Of a DNA stretch of 64,000 nt, positions 54,503 through 61,885 are shown one piece after another. A program made the position numbers and the translations under genes. Every line of letters starts with the position of its first letter. The stretch's first letter is position 1. A model generated the notes under the pieces. It was not told the DNA's origin. It did no database searches and was given only the letters and a program-made list of their open reading frames with translations. This stretch comes from Nostoc sp. MG11. GTDB taxonomy: Bacteria; Cyanobacteriota; Cyanobacteriia; Cyanobacteriales; Nostocaceae. The stretch is taken from assembly GCF_014904695.1 (NCBI RefSeq), contig NZ_JACXXN010000002.1, positions 62,001-126,000 of the forward strand. Direction: 5' to 3'.

Positions 54503-55555
54503 TTATCGCTTTGAGTAATATTCGTTGAAAGTCTTATAGCCAACATCAGTAGTGTACAGTTGACACTGGTCTGTAATCTGCTTCATTAAAGACCAAGAAA
54601 ACTGGCATTCATTATGTAAATAAGGCTCCCAATTCTCTTTGATGCTGCTGTAAGCTAGCCGCAAATTGTAAGAAGGAATAGCAGTAGAAATGTGATGGGG
54701 GACATGGACATTGATATCGTGGCAAAGAAATTCTACCCAACGGGGATAATCACAATGAATTGTGCCAAATAGCTGTGCTATGCCTTCGCTCCACTTGTTC
54801 GATGTCACAAAAGGAACATCTGAAGCAGTATGGTGAACAATAGTAAAAGTACTCATCCAAAAATGGTAGACCAGCCAGGGCATCAGCCAAAACTTGACAA
54901 AACCCCAAATACCTATTGTGGCAATTACAATAGGGAAAGCGATCGCAGCAAATAGAACTACTACAGCCACAGAAAGCTTAATACTTGATTGGTCTTTAGT
55001 CTTGAAATTGCGCCAATCAAAATGCACAACTGCCCAATGTCCAATAGAACCTACCCACCAGAGGCGTTTACGCATAAACAACTCAAAAGCAGACTGTCGG
55101 GTTTTATCCCAACTCTCAAAAACTTCTGGTCTAATGGGATGCCAGGCGTTGTCCTCATCCAGCTTGTTGGTATGAGTATGGTGATAATTATGCTTAATGC
55201 GCCAACTATGAAAGGGGTAAATTAACGGCATCATGAAAAAGTGCCCCACTAAATCATTTACCCAACGACGTTTGGCAAATGAGCGATGACCACAATCATG
55301 ACCAACTACAAAAAAACCTGTTAAAGCAGTGCCCGTAAAAATCCAAGCTAGGGGCAGCAGAAACCAAGGTGTGATTGTCAGAAGATAGTAGCCTAAGCCA
55401 ACCGTAAAAACACTGATAAAAGCTTGTGTCCAAGCTTTGCGACGGTTCAGCTGAAAACATTCTCGTGGCAAACTTTTGACAATATCTTTGAGCCTTAGAT
55501 CAGAATTACCAAGGTCATCACTTAGTTTTTGGTTGTTAATTATTGATGTAGTCAT
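54503..55555 (-). CDS. desA: DesA, acyl-lipid delta-12 desaturase
   Basis: 350 residues from ATG 55555 ([11 protein letters not shown]), which fits the family; an earlier in-frame ATG would add 24 residues with no family match. His boxes HDCGH, HNYHH and HVPHH are intact. Makes linoleate from oleate in glycerolipids of the thylakoid and plasma membrane. Middle gene of the desaturase cluster. Confidence 0.92.
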   Translation of the reverse strand: MTTSIINNQKLSDDLGNSDLRLKDIVKSLPRECFQLNRRKAWTQAFISVFTVGLGYYLLTITPWFLLPLAWIFTGTALTGFFVVGHDCGHRSFAKRRWVNDLVGHFFMMPLIYPFHSWRIKHNYHHTHTNKLDEDNAWHPIRPEVFESWDKTRQSAFELFMRKRLWWVGSIGHWAVVHFDWRNFKTKDQSSIKLSVAVVVLFAAIAFPIVIATIGIWGFVKFWLMPWLVYHFWMSTFTIVHHTASDVPFVTSNKWSEGIAQLFGTIHCDYPRWVEFLCHDINVHVPHHISTAIPSYNLRLAYSSIKENWEPYLHNECQFSWSLMKQITDQCQLYTTDVGYKTFNEYYSKR

Positions 55556-55739
55556 GAACACCTGAAAAACAACAAACTCCTCCACCAAGTCACCAATAAA
55601 GTGGCTTGCCGCAAAGTTTCTTAACATTAGCGCTTTGAATTATAGCAATTTAATGTATCCAAGCACACCTTTAAGTAGCTTTTTGAGGCCAATTTTGAAT
55701 TGGCAGATACTATTGATTACATAGAAAGTCTTTCGTCGT

Positions 55740-55779
55740 TAGTCCCTAGTAAATGACTAAGGACTAATGACTAATGACT
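55740..55779. repeat. ATGACTA heptamer repeats
   Basis: Degenerate tandem run TTAGTCCCTAGTAAATGACTAAGGACTAATGACTAATGACTT immediately beside the desC stop. The same ATGACTA unit recurs at 35285-35310, 49172-49202 and 50371-50403. Short tandem heptamer repeats (STRR) are characteristic of heterocyst-forming cyanobacteria. Confidence 0.7.
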
Positions 55780-56597
55780 TATTGCCTTCTGTCTGCCAGT
55801 TTCACATTGGTAGCTAGACCAAGTACTTGCAGTAATTGCACTGTCATCCAAGTTAAATCGATTTCCCACCATTCCAGCCCGTGACGAGCTGAGTATTGAA
55901 AAGCATGATGGTTATTATGCCAGCCTTCGCCGAAAACTAGTACGGCTACCCACCAGCAGTTAGTCGATCTATCACCAGAATCATAGCTGCGATAGCCAAA
56001 TTTATGAGTGGCGCTGTTCACCAACCAAGTGCAATGGTAAACCCAGACAATCCGAACAAAAATCCCCCAAATAACGAACGGCCAGCCACCCAGGAGCAAC
56101 AGCAATACACCTAGAGCAACCTGGATCAAAATGAAATATTTTTCTAAAAACTGATAAACTGGGTCTTCGGCAATGTCTTTGGTGAAACGAGGAACATCAG
56201 CGTGAGCGGGACAATAATGAATCAGCCAATCCATGTGACTCCACCAGAAGCCTTTATTAGAATCATGGGGATCAAGGTCAGTATCAGAGTTTAAATGATG
56301 AATGCGATGTGTCCCTATCCACTCAATTGGGCCTCCTTGACAGGAGAGTGTTCCAAAGAAAACCAGGAGATACTCTAGCCACTTGGGAGTTTGAAAACTG
56401 CGGTGGGTAACAAGGCGGTGAAATCCTAGAGTAACGCCTAAACCACCAGTTACCCAGTACAGCAAGAAACCCACACCAACTGCCGTCCAGCTAAAGTTAC
56501 CAGGAACAAAGGCAAAAAGAGCGCCGATGTGCAGTCCAATGAAAAATAGGGTATTAACCCAGTTAATTTGAGGTTTAGTTGAAGTAGCAATTGTCAT
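55779..56597 (-). CDS. desC: DesC, acyl-lipid delta-9 desaturase
   Basis: 272 residues. His boxes HRLVTHRSF, HRIHH and HNNHH, of the stearoyl-desaturase type and unlike the DesA/DesB boxes. Introduces the first double bond at carbon 9. First gene of desC-desA-desB, the order known in Nostoc for the C18 desaturase set. ATG 56597; divergent from the 56685 gene with an 87-base gap. Confidence 0.92.
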   Translation of the reverse strand: MTIATSTKPQINWVNTLFFIGLHIGALFAFVPGNFSWTAVGVGFLLYWVTGGLGVTLGFHRLVTHRSFQTPKWLEYLLVFFGTLSCQGGPIEWIGTHRIHHLNSDTDLDPHDSNKGFWWSHMDWLIHYCPAHADVPRFTKDIAEDPVYQFLEKYFILIQVALGVLLLLLGGWPFVIWGIFVRIVWVYHCTWLVNSATHKFGYRSYDSGDRSTNCWWVAVLVFGEGWHNNHHAFQYSARHGLEWWEIDLTWMTVQLLQVLGLATNVKLADRRQ

Positions 56598-56684
56598 GCA
56601 GAAACCTGAATTGAAATTGTTCAGCCTAGGAAAGCGGGATCAGAAAATCCCTATATCTATAATTTTTTGTGAACGAGGAAATTA

Positions 56685-57914
56685 ATGAACAGTTTGGAAC
56701 AGGTGCGGCAAGCAGAGCTGGCACTGTTAGAAATTTTTTCTGTAATTGACACTCAGGTCAAGCATAATCTTAAACGAGTCCTGGATGCATTTCGTAATCA
56801 CCGTGTAGGTACACATCATTTTGCTGGTGTATCTGGTTACGGACATGATGATCTAGGACGAGAAACTTTAGATAAAGTTTTTGCTGAAGTGATGGGTGCT
56901 CAAGCAGCAGCAGTGCGGGTGCAGTTCGTTTCGGGAACTCATGCGATCGCTTGTGCATTGTTTGGTGTACTCCGTCCTGGAGATGAAATGTTAGCAGTGG
57001 TCGGTTCTCCCTACGATACGCTCGAAGAAGTCATTGGTTTACGGGGTCATGGTCAAGGCTCCCTTATCGAGTTTGGCATAAATTACCGCCAATTAGAGCT
57101 AACCCTGGACGGAACAGTAGATTGGCAAGCTTTAAGCACTAGTGTGGCTGAAAATACGCGTTTAGTGTTAATTCAGCGTTCTTGTGGCTATTCTTGGCGT
57201 CCTAGTTTATCAATTGCCGATATTGAAAAAATCGTTCACTTAGTTAAACAACAAAACCCCAACACCGTTTGCTTTGTAGATAACTGCTACGGCGAATTTA
57301 TCGAAACAAGAGAACCCACTGCTGTAGGCGCTGATTTAATGGCAGGGTCTTTAATTAAAAATCCTGGTGGCACTATTGTGAATGCTGGCGGTTATGTCGC
57401 CGGTCGAGATGACTTGGTGGAATCAGCCGCTTGTCGCCTCACTGCTCCCGGTATTGGTAGTTATGGTGGTGCTACTTTTGACCAAAATCGCCTCCTCTTC
57501 CAAGGTTTATTTTTGGCTCCGCAAATGGTAGGAGAGGCAATGAAGGGGACTTATCTTACTGGTTATATATTTGACAAACTTGGTTATGCAGTGAATCCCG
57601 CACCTTTTGCTCCTCGTGGGGATGTGATTCAGGCAATTAAACTTGGTTCTGCCGAAAAACTCATTGCTTTCTGTAAAGTCATTCAACGGCATTCTCCAGT
57701 TGGTTCGTACCTTGATCCAGTTCCAGATGAAATGCCGGGGTATGAGAGCCAGGTAGTTATGGCTGGAGGAACTTTTATTGAGGGGAGTACGTTGGAATTT
57801 TCGGCAGATGGGCCTTTACGTGAGCCGTATGTGGTTTATTGCCAAGGAGGGACTCATTGGACTCATGTGGCGATCGCTTTGGAGGCTGCGATCGATGTAG
57901 TAGGGAGTGCTTAA
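56685..57914 (+). CDS. Methionine gamma-lyase-like PLP enzyme
   Basis: 409 residues of the Met_gamma_lyase family (also annotated as aluminium-resistance protein). PLP-lysine is K225 in MAGSLIKNPGG; GYGHDDLGRETLD, FVSGTHAIACALFGVLRPGDE and FVDNCYGEFIE are conserved. Predicted to cleave or rearrange a sulfur amino acid, though the actual reaction in cyanobacteria is not established. ATG 56685. Single gene. Confidence 0.85.
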   Translation: MNSLEQVRQAELALLEIFSVIDTQVKHNLKRVLDAFRNHRVGTHHFAGVSGYGHDDLGRETLDKVFAEVMGAQAAAVRVQFVSGTHAIACALFGVLRPGDEMLAVVGSPYDTLEEVIGLRGHGQGSLIEFGINYRQLELTLDGTVDWQALSTSVAENTRLVLIQRSCGYSWRPSLSIADIEKIVHLVKQQNPNTVCFVDNCYGEFIETREPTAVGADLMAGSLIKNPGGTIVNAGGYVAGRDDLVESAACRLTAPGIGSYGGATFDQNRLLFQGLFLAPQMVGEAMKGTYLTGYIFDKLGYAVNPAPFAPRGDVIQAIKLGSAEKLIAFCKVIQRHSPVGSYLDPVPDEMPGYESQVVMAGGTFIEGSTLEFSADGPLREPYVVYCQGGTHWTHVAIALEAAIDVVGSA

Positions 57915-57947
57915 TGATGGTTGTATAAAGAACATGAGTTAGGATTA

Positions 57948-57977
57948 TCTCACGCAGAGGCGCAGAGACGCAGAGAG
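57948..57977. repeat. CGCAGAGGCGCAGAGACGCAGAGA repeat, left copy
   Basis: TCTCACGCAGAGGCGCAGAGACGC unit; an inverted, slightly permuted copy lies at 58375-58404. The pair brackets the GxxExxY gene. Related units are at 59810-59840 and 60017-60047. Confidence 0.8.
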
Positions 57978-57993
57978 TGAGGTATGAAGGGTA

Positions 57994-58371
57994 ATGGTTG
58001 AGAATGAGATTTCAGGTGCAATTGTGGATGCTGCTTACAAGGTTCACACGAGTTTGGGGCCGGGTTTGCTGGAATCAGTTTATGAGACAGTTATGGATTT
58101 TGAGTTAAGGAGGCGAAAGTTACAGGTTAGAAGACAGGTGGTAATTCCGGTAGTTTATGAGGGTGTTGTTTTGGAGGAAGGCTTTGGCACTGATTTAATA
58201 GTCGAAGATAAGGTAATTGTTGAGCTCAAATCAGTGGAATCTGTTCATCCAGTACACAAAAAGCAGTTATTAACCTACCTACGTCTTGCCGATAAGCGAG
58301 TTGGATTGTTAATCAACTTTAACGTCTCACTAATCAAATACGGTATCTCACGGGTAGTCAACAGTCTCTAA
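57994..58371 (+). CDS. GxxExxY family protein
   Basis: 125 residues with the naming motif at G24-L-L-E27-S-V-Y30 (LGPGLLESVYE), then FGTDLIVEDKVIVELKSVE (a PD-(D/E)XK-like D...E-x-K strand) and LLTYLRLADKRVGLLINFNV. A predicted nuclease-fold family of unknown function. It is exactly framed by inverted CGCAGAGGCGCAGAGACGC repeats, which suggests the gene and repeats move or spread together. ATG 57994. Confidence 0.85.
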   Translation: MVENEISGAIVDAAYKVHTSLGPGLLESVYETVMDFELRRRKLQVRRQVVIPVVYEGVVLEEGFGTDLIVEDKVIVELKSVESVHPVHKKQLLTYLRLADKRVGLLINFNVSLIKYGISRVVNSL

Positions 58372-58374
58372 AAA

Positions 58375-58404
58375 CTCTCCGCGCCTCTGCGTCTCTGCGT
58401 GAGA
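58375..58404. repeat. CGCAGAGGCGCAGAGACGC repeat, right (inverted) copy
   Basis: CTCCGCGCCTCTGCGTCTCTGCGTGAGA, the complement of the left unit with the GCGC and ACGC blocks swapped. Starts four bases after the GxxExxY stop and ends just before the bciB stop. Confidence 0.8.
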
Positions 58405-58406
58405 AA

Positions 58407-59606
58407 TCACTCCGGTAATTTATATTGCCCAACAATCCGCTTAGCAAACTCCGGCACATGCTCCTCTAACTTCTCCGGGTGATTCCGCTTCACATACAAG
58501 TAATTACGCGTGAAGTGAGAATCAATAGAAAACCGGGCATATTCTAAACCCTTGGGCCCAATTCTTTCAATTACCACACCCATCAATTTTGCAGCCCACA
58601 TGGGAAGGGTAACACCTTTGTCATAAGCAGGGATGCTTTGCTGTACAGCTTCCTTACGATTACCTTTGGACATCACTGGTTGGGTGTTTAATTGGTCTTT
58701 TACCAAGTCCAGCATTTCTTTGCCTGTGTTATTTCTAACTACAATCCATTGCCAACCGAAGGGTGCGCCCATATAGCCGACGACTAAATCTGCTAGGGAG
58801 TTGATGTAATCAAAGCAACTCATACAGGATGGGGCAAAGACATCTTTGAGTTGGTTGGTTTTCAAACCAAAGAATGGCACGGTTTCTGTGGAACCATCTT
58901 CATGTTTGAAGTGAACTCGGAAGTCTTGCATGAATTCGTAATGCACAACTGTCTGAGGCGATCGGCTAGTTGTTTCTAAGAATTTTTGCAGCCCGGCGCG
59001 GTTGACATTATCTACACACGGCGTACCCAAAACATAAAGCTTTTCTAAACCAAGTTGTTTTTCTACAGCTCGTAGTGCCTGGATTTGGCAACCAACACCA
59101 ATTACCAATAACCGCTTCATCCCCGATTTTTCGACTTGTTCTAATACGGAAAGGTTAGGCGAAAGTGTTGGTTTATTTACTCGTGCTGCTAGTACTTCTT
59201 CTGGGGTACGGGCAATGATGGGCATAGGTTGAAATCGGTCTTCTTTAGTGTTTTGCACGCAGACGACACCTTCAACTAAGCCGCGATTGAGCATTTCAAT
59301 GGCAATGGTGCTGACAATACCCGTCCATTGTGCGCCTGCTATGGGCTGCTGTTTTTGCGCCGCGATCATATCTTGGTGAACACCGAAGTAGAGTTCATCG
59401 GGGTTATCGAGATTGCGCGATCGCGTATGCGCTTTTTCTTCAAGTTCACCTATCTGCTGATTAATGAAGGCACAGGCTTCCTTGACATAGTGAATATAGT
59501 ATGTATCACACAGTCCGCACTCACTACAGAGTTCTTTCGCAGGGCGGCGGCTAGTAGGTTTTAAAGCTCTGGCCTTTTTATGCTTGCTAGAATCAACAGA
59601 AGTCAT
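58407..59606 (-). CDS. bciB: BciB-type 3,8-divinyl chlorophyllide 8-vinyl reductase
   Basis: 399 residues, FrhB/HCAR-type ferredoxin-dependent flavoprotein. Cys27, Cys30 and Cys33 in CSECGLC plus CMSC in FAPSCMSCFDY bind Fe-S; VIGVGCQIQALRAVEKQLGL and LGTPCVDNVNR are typical. In cyanobacteria this type (Slr1923) reduces the 8-vinyl group of divinyl chlorophyllide. HCAR and F420-dependent enzymes are relatives, but the length and C-terminus fit BciB. ATG 59606. Confidence 0.88.
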   Translation of the reverse strand: MTSVDSSKHKKARALKPTSRRPAKELCSECGLCDTYYIHYVKEACAFINQQIGELEEKAHTRSRNLDNPDELYFGVHQDMIAAQKQQPIAGAQWTGIVSTIAIEMLNRGLVEGVVCVQNTKEDRFQPMPIIARTPEEVLAARVNKPTLSPNLSVLEQVEKSGMKRLLVIGVGCQIQALRAVEKQLGLEKLYVLGTPCVDNVNRAGLQKFLETTSRSPQTVVHYEFMQDFRVHFKHEDGSTETVPFFGLKTNQLKDVFAPSCMSCFDYINSLADLVVGYMGAPFGWQWIVVRNNTGKEMLDLVKDQLNTQPVMSKGNRKEAVQQSIPAYDKGVTLPMWAAKLMGVVIERIGPKGLEYARFSIDSHFTRNYLYVKRNHPEKLEEHVPEFAKRIVGQYKLPE

Positions 59607-59659
59607 ATAAATGTTTGTCTTATACAGGAATCACTTTTACTACAATACCTTCAGACGTT

Positions 59660-59881
59660 ATGAACTTCACGATAGAGATTGAACAAGAAGACGATGGACG
59701 CTTTCTGGCTGAAGTGATTGGTTTTCCCGGCGTGCTGGCTTATGGAAATACGAGAGAAGAAGTTGTTGCCAAAGTTCAAGCGTTAGCTTTGCGGGTTTTG
59801 GAAGAAACTAACCGCCAAGGCGCAGAAAGCGCAGAGAAAGAAGAGTGCGGTTATTTTAGTTCTGTAAAGTGGTCAGTTTAA
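59660..59881 (+). CDS. HicB-like protein with repeat-derived C-terminus
   Basis: 73 residues from ATG 59660 (MNFTIEIEQEDDGRFLAEV). Residues 1-50 match the small HicB-like fold (FLAEVIGFPGVLAYGNTREEVVAKVQALALRVL). After that the frame runs through an AACCGCCAAGGCGCAG repeat, giving NRQGAESAEKEE, and then 13 unrelated residues. A normal tail appears to be lost. No HicA partner follows, so it is an orphan. Divergent from bciB with 53 bases between. Confidence 0.65.
   Translation: MNFTIEIEQEDDGRFLAEVIGFPGVLAYGNTREEVVAKVQALALRVLEETNRQGAESAEKEECGYFSSVKWSV
59810..59840. repeat. AACCGCCAAGGCGCAGA repeat, left copy
   Basis: 31 bases matching, at about 28 positions, the complement of 60017-60047. It lies in the 3' end of the HicB-like gene and is translated. 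The two copies bound about 240 bases. Confidence 0.8.
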
Positions 59882-60016
59882 CCAGCTAAAATATTGTCCT
59901 AAGTGTGCAGGATTAAATCTATACTTTGCACAAGACCTCTCGAACAAATATTATTTTTAGCCCTTTGCTACGCTTACCGAAGGGTTTTCACTGTTCAAAA
60001 ACCACACCTCTTATGT

Positions 60017-60047
60017 CTTCCTCTGCGTTCTCTGCGCCTTGGCGGTT
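60017..60047. repeat. AACCGCCAAGGCGCAGA repeat, right (inverted) copy
   Basis: CTTCCTCTGCGTTCTCTGCGCCTTGGCGGTT; inverted partner of 59810-59840. The stretch between them has no gene. Confidence 0.8.
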
Positions 60048-60146
60048 CGTTTCTCCTCAATCTCCATAAGTAACCATAGAGCAATCCCAAACGCGATCGC
60101 TTATACAGAAATACGTACTATATTCCTTGAGTGCAGACATTAATAC

Positions 60147-60509
60147 TCAGCTTCGTTGATCAGGCTTTTCACCCAATGAACTACTAGCAAGAAAGCTGGA
60201 AAATCCGACTAGCATCCAACCTAAGCAGATATGTTTTCGGTCACGCCACTCTTGAGAGCTAAGTACCGCAGGTTTTGCCAAAGCGTCTATAGTTTCTAGC
60301 CCCCAACATCCCAACGCGCCTATCCCTAAAAAGCTAGCACTTACAATGGAGGCGATCGCAATTGTTTCTAGAATGCGCTCATTGAGAGTTTGCTGTATTC
60401 TAAAACGCTTGGCAGCGCGGCGATTACGAATAACAGCTAACTCATCTGTGTCTACACGCTTTAACTGCTCTGGTTGAGTCAAATGGTAAGTAATTTTGTC
60501 ACTAATCAT
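60147..60509 (-). CDS. Hypothetical membrane protein
   Basis: 120 residues. Charged N-terminus (DELAVIRNRRAAKRFRIQQTLNERI), two hydrophobic segments (about 48-70 and 92-112), and a charged end. No family recognised. ATG 60509. Codon use is ordinary for the window, so it is probably real. Confidence 0.55.
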   Translation of the reverse strand: MISDKITYHLTQPEQLKRVDTDELAVIRNRRAAKRFRIQQTLNERILETIAIASIVSASFLGIGALGCWGLETIDALAKPAVLSSQEWRDRKHICLGWMLVGFSSFLASSSLGEKPDQRS

Positions 60510-60626
60510 GTTTTCTCACCTTTGTGTAGTTTTACTATGTAGATGGCATTTATATCAGTAGGCACATAGTAAACTTACGTCTTAGCTTTGACTACATTCC
60601 ACAGAGAGAATTAAACGTGTTAAGTT

Positions 60627-60824
60627 TTACTTCTCAAGCACCTCATCAGCTTCACTAAGAGGATGAAAGGCGTCATCTATGACAACGTGGTTTGAAGTTG
60701 AAAAATATTTGGAAGTTTGAAAAGAGCGTTGGCGATAAATTGGATTATTCCGAGCAAGTCTTAAAGTACGTTGACAGCCCTGCAAAATAGCTCGAGTTTC
60801 TGCGGTAGTTAGTGTGATCTCCAT
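60627..60824 (-). CDS. Small hypothetical protein
   Basis: 65 residues from ATG 60824, chosen because GGAG lies nine bases upstream, inside the six-codon-longer alternative. Begins MEITLTTAETRAILQGCQRTLRLARNNPIYRQRSF; helical first half, no known motif. Same strand as the 60509 gene. Confidence 0.5.
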   Translation of the reverse strand: MEITLTTAETRAILQGCQRTLRLARNNPIYRQRSFQTSKYFSTSNHVVIDDAFHPLSEADEVLEK

Positions 60825-61049
60825 GACTTGTTCTCCGTGCATACTAGGTTAAGATTATCACAATAAAGAAGTTAGATCAAAATCTGCAATTACCGCTCTA
60901 TATCTAGGTTATGAGCATTTCTTAACCATCATGCTGCTTATTTGCTGTGATAAATGAAGCAATCGCCCAGCAAAGAACTGCCAAAAAAAGCAGACAAATT
61001 TACCAGTATTTTATCTGTGACTACTGTTCATTAATTTGTTAAGGATTCA

Positions 61050-61205
61050 ATGCCGCAAGTTCCTTCATTTAGCATCGGTTTGACAGTGAATACCGTCCAG
61101 GGACGCAATTTCAAACTACAAGAATTAGCACAATTATTACGTGAGCTTCCAACGAAAGGCATTCGTTATAGACTCGTTGAACTCTATGTAATTATTGCAG
61201 CGTAG
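61050..61205 (+). CDS. Short ORF of uncertain status
   Basis: 51 codons from ATG 61050: SIGLTVNTVQGRNFKLQELAQLLRELPTKG then a hydrophobic end and stop. Could be a small protein or the start of a decayed gene. No family known. Confidence 0.25.
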   Translation: MPQVPSFSIGLTVNTVQGRNFKLQELAQLLRELPTKGIRYRLVELYVIIAA

Positions 61206-61300
61206 ATGCGAAGCAGCTTGCGTCAGACGTCGTATATATCATCAGCAGAACTGAGCCAATTAGCTCAATGAGAAAAATCCAAAAATTAAAACAGAAAATA

Positions 61301-61660
61301 TCACTTGCGGACATTGCTTTTGTTTGCAGCAGATTTTTCGATTTCTCTTTGCAAGAAGAAGTTTAAAACAGTCCGCAAAACTACGATTGCTGCCAGCTTA
61401 CCAATTTCATCCCATGTTGGCGCAACCGCTGTACGCAGAATATCCGCAGCCAATTCAAACTCCAACGCCACTGTCAACCATCTACCAAGACGCAACCGTA
61501 ATTCATCTTTTGCTTCTTCTGGTACATTACGGCGAATAAAAAAAAGTTGAAATGCTTTTATTGTCGCTTCCACAGCAGCAACTCCAATCACAAAAGCGGC
61601 ACAGGCTTCAACTCCCACTGCCAAAAAAAGTGTGATTTGCTTAATTAAATCTCGTACCAA
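61301..61660 (-). CDS. DUF1622-like membrane protein
   Basis: 119 residues from a TTG start with AGGA ten bases upstream. Three hydrophobic segments (ITLFLAVGVEACAAFVIGVAAVEA; ALEFELAADILRTAV; IGKLAAIVVLRTVLNFFL) with LRLRLGRWL between, as in DUF1622. Inner-membrane protein of unknown role. Divergent from the GH31 gene. Confidence 0.75.
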   Translation of the reverse strand: MVRDLIKQITLFLAVGVEACAAFVIGVAAVEATIKAFQLFFIRRNVPEEAKDELRLRLGRWLTVALEFELAADILRTAVAPTWDEIGKLAAIVVLRTVLNFFLQREIEKSAANKSNVRK

Positions 61661-61885
61661 TGTGCTTTTTTCCTGAAATAATTTACAGAGAAAGAGTGCA
61701 AGAGTAGTAACGGCAACTTCTGCACCGTCTTCGGAAGAACAAGAAAAAATTTCGACAATTACAAATTAACTTGCTAAAAAATATCTGCTAATTTTTCATA
61801 CAACTTCTAGCGAAAGAAGGAGTTTGAGGATGGTTAGGTCTGTAATCATGAATGCGGAAAGATTTTTACCTGTCTAACAAGTGAT

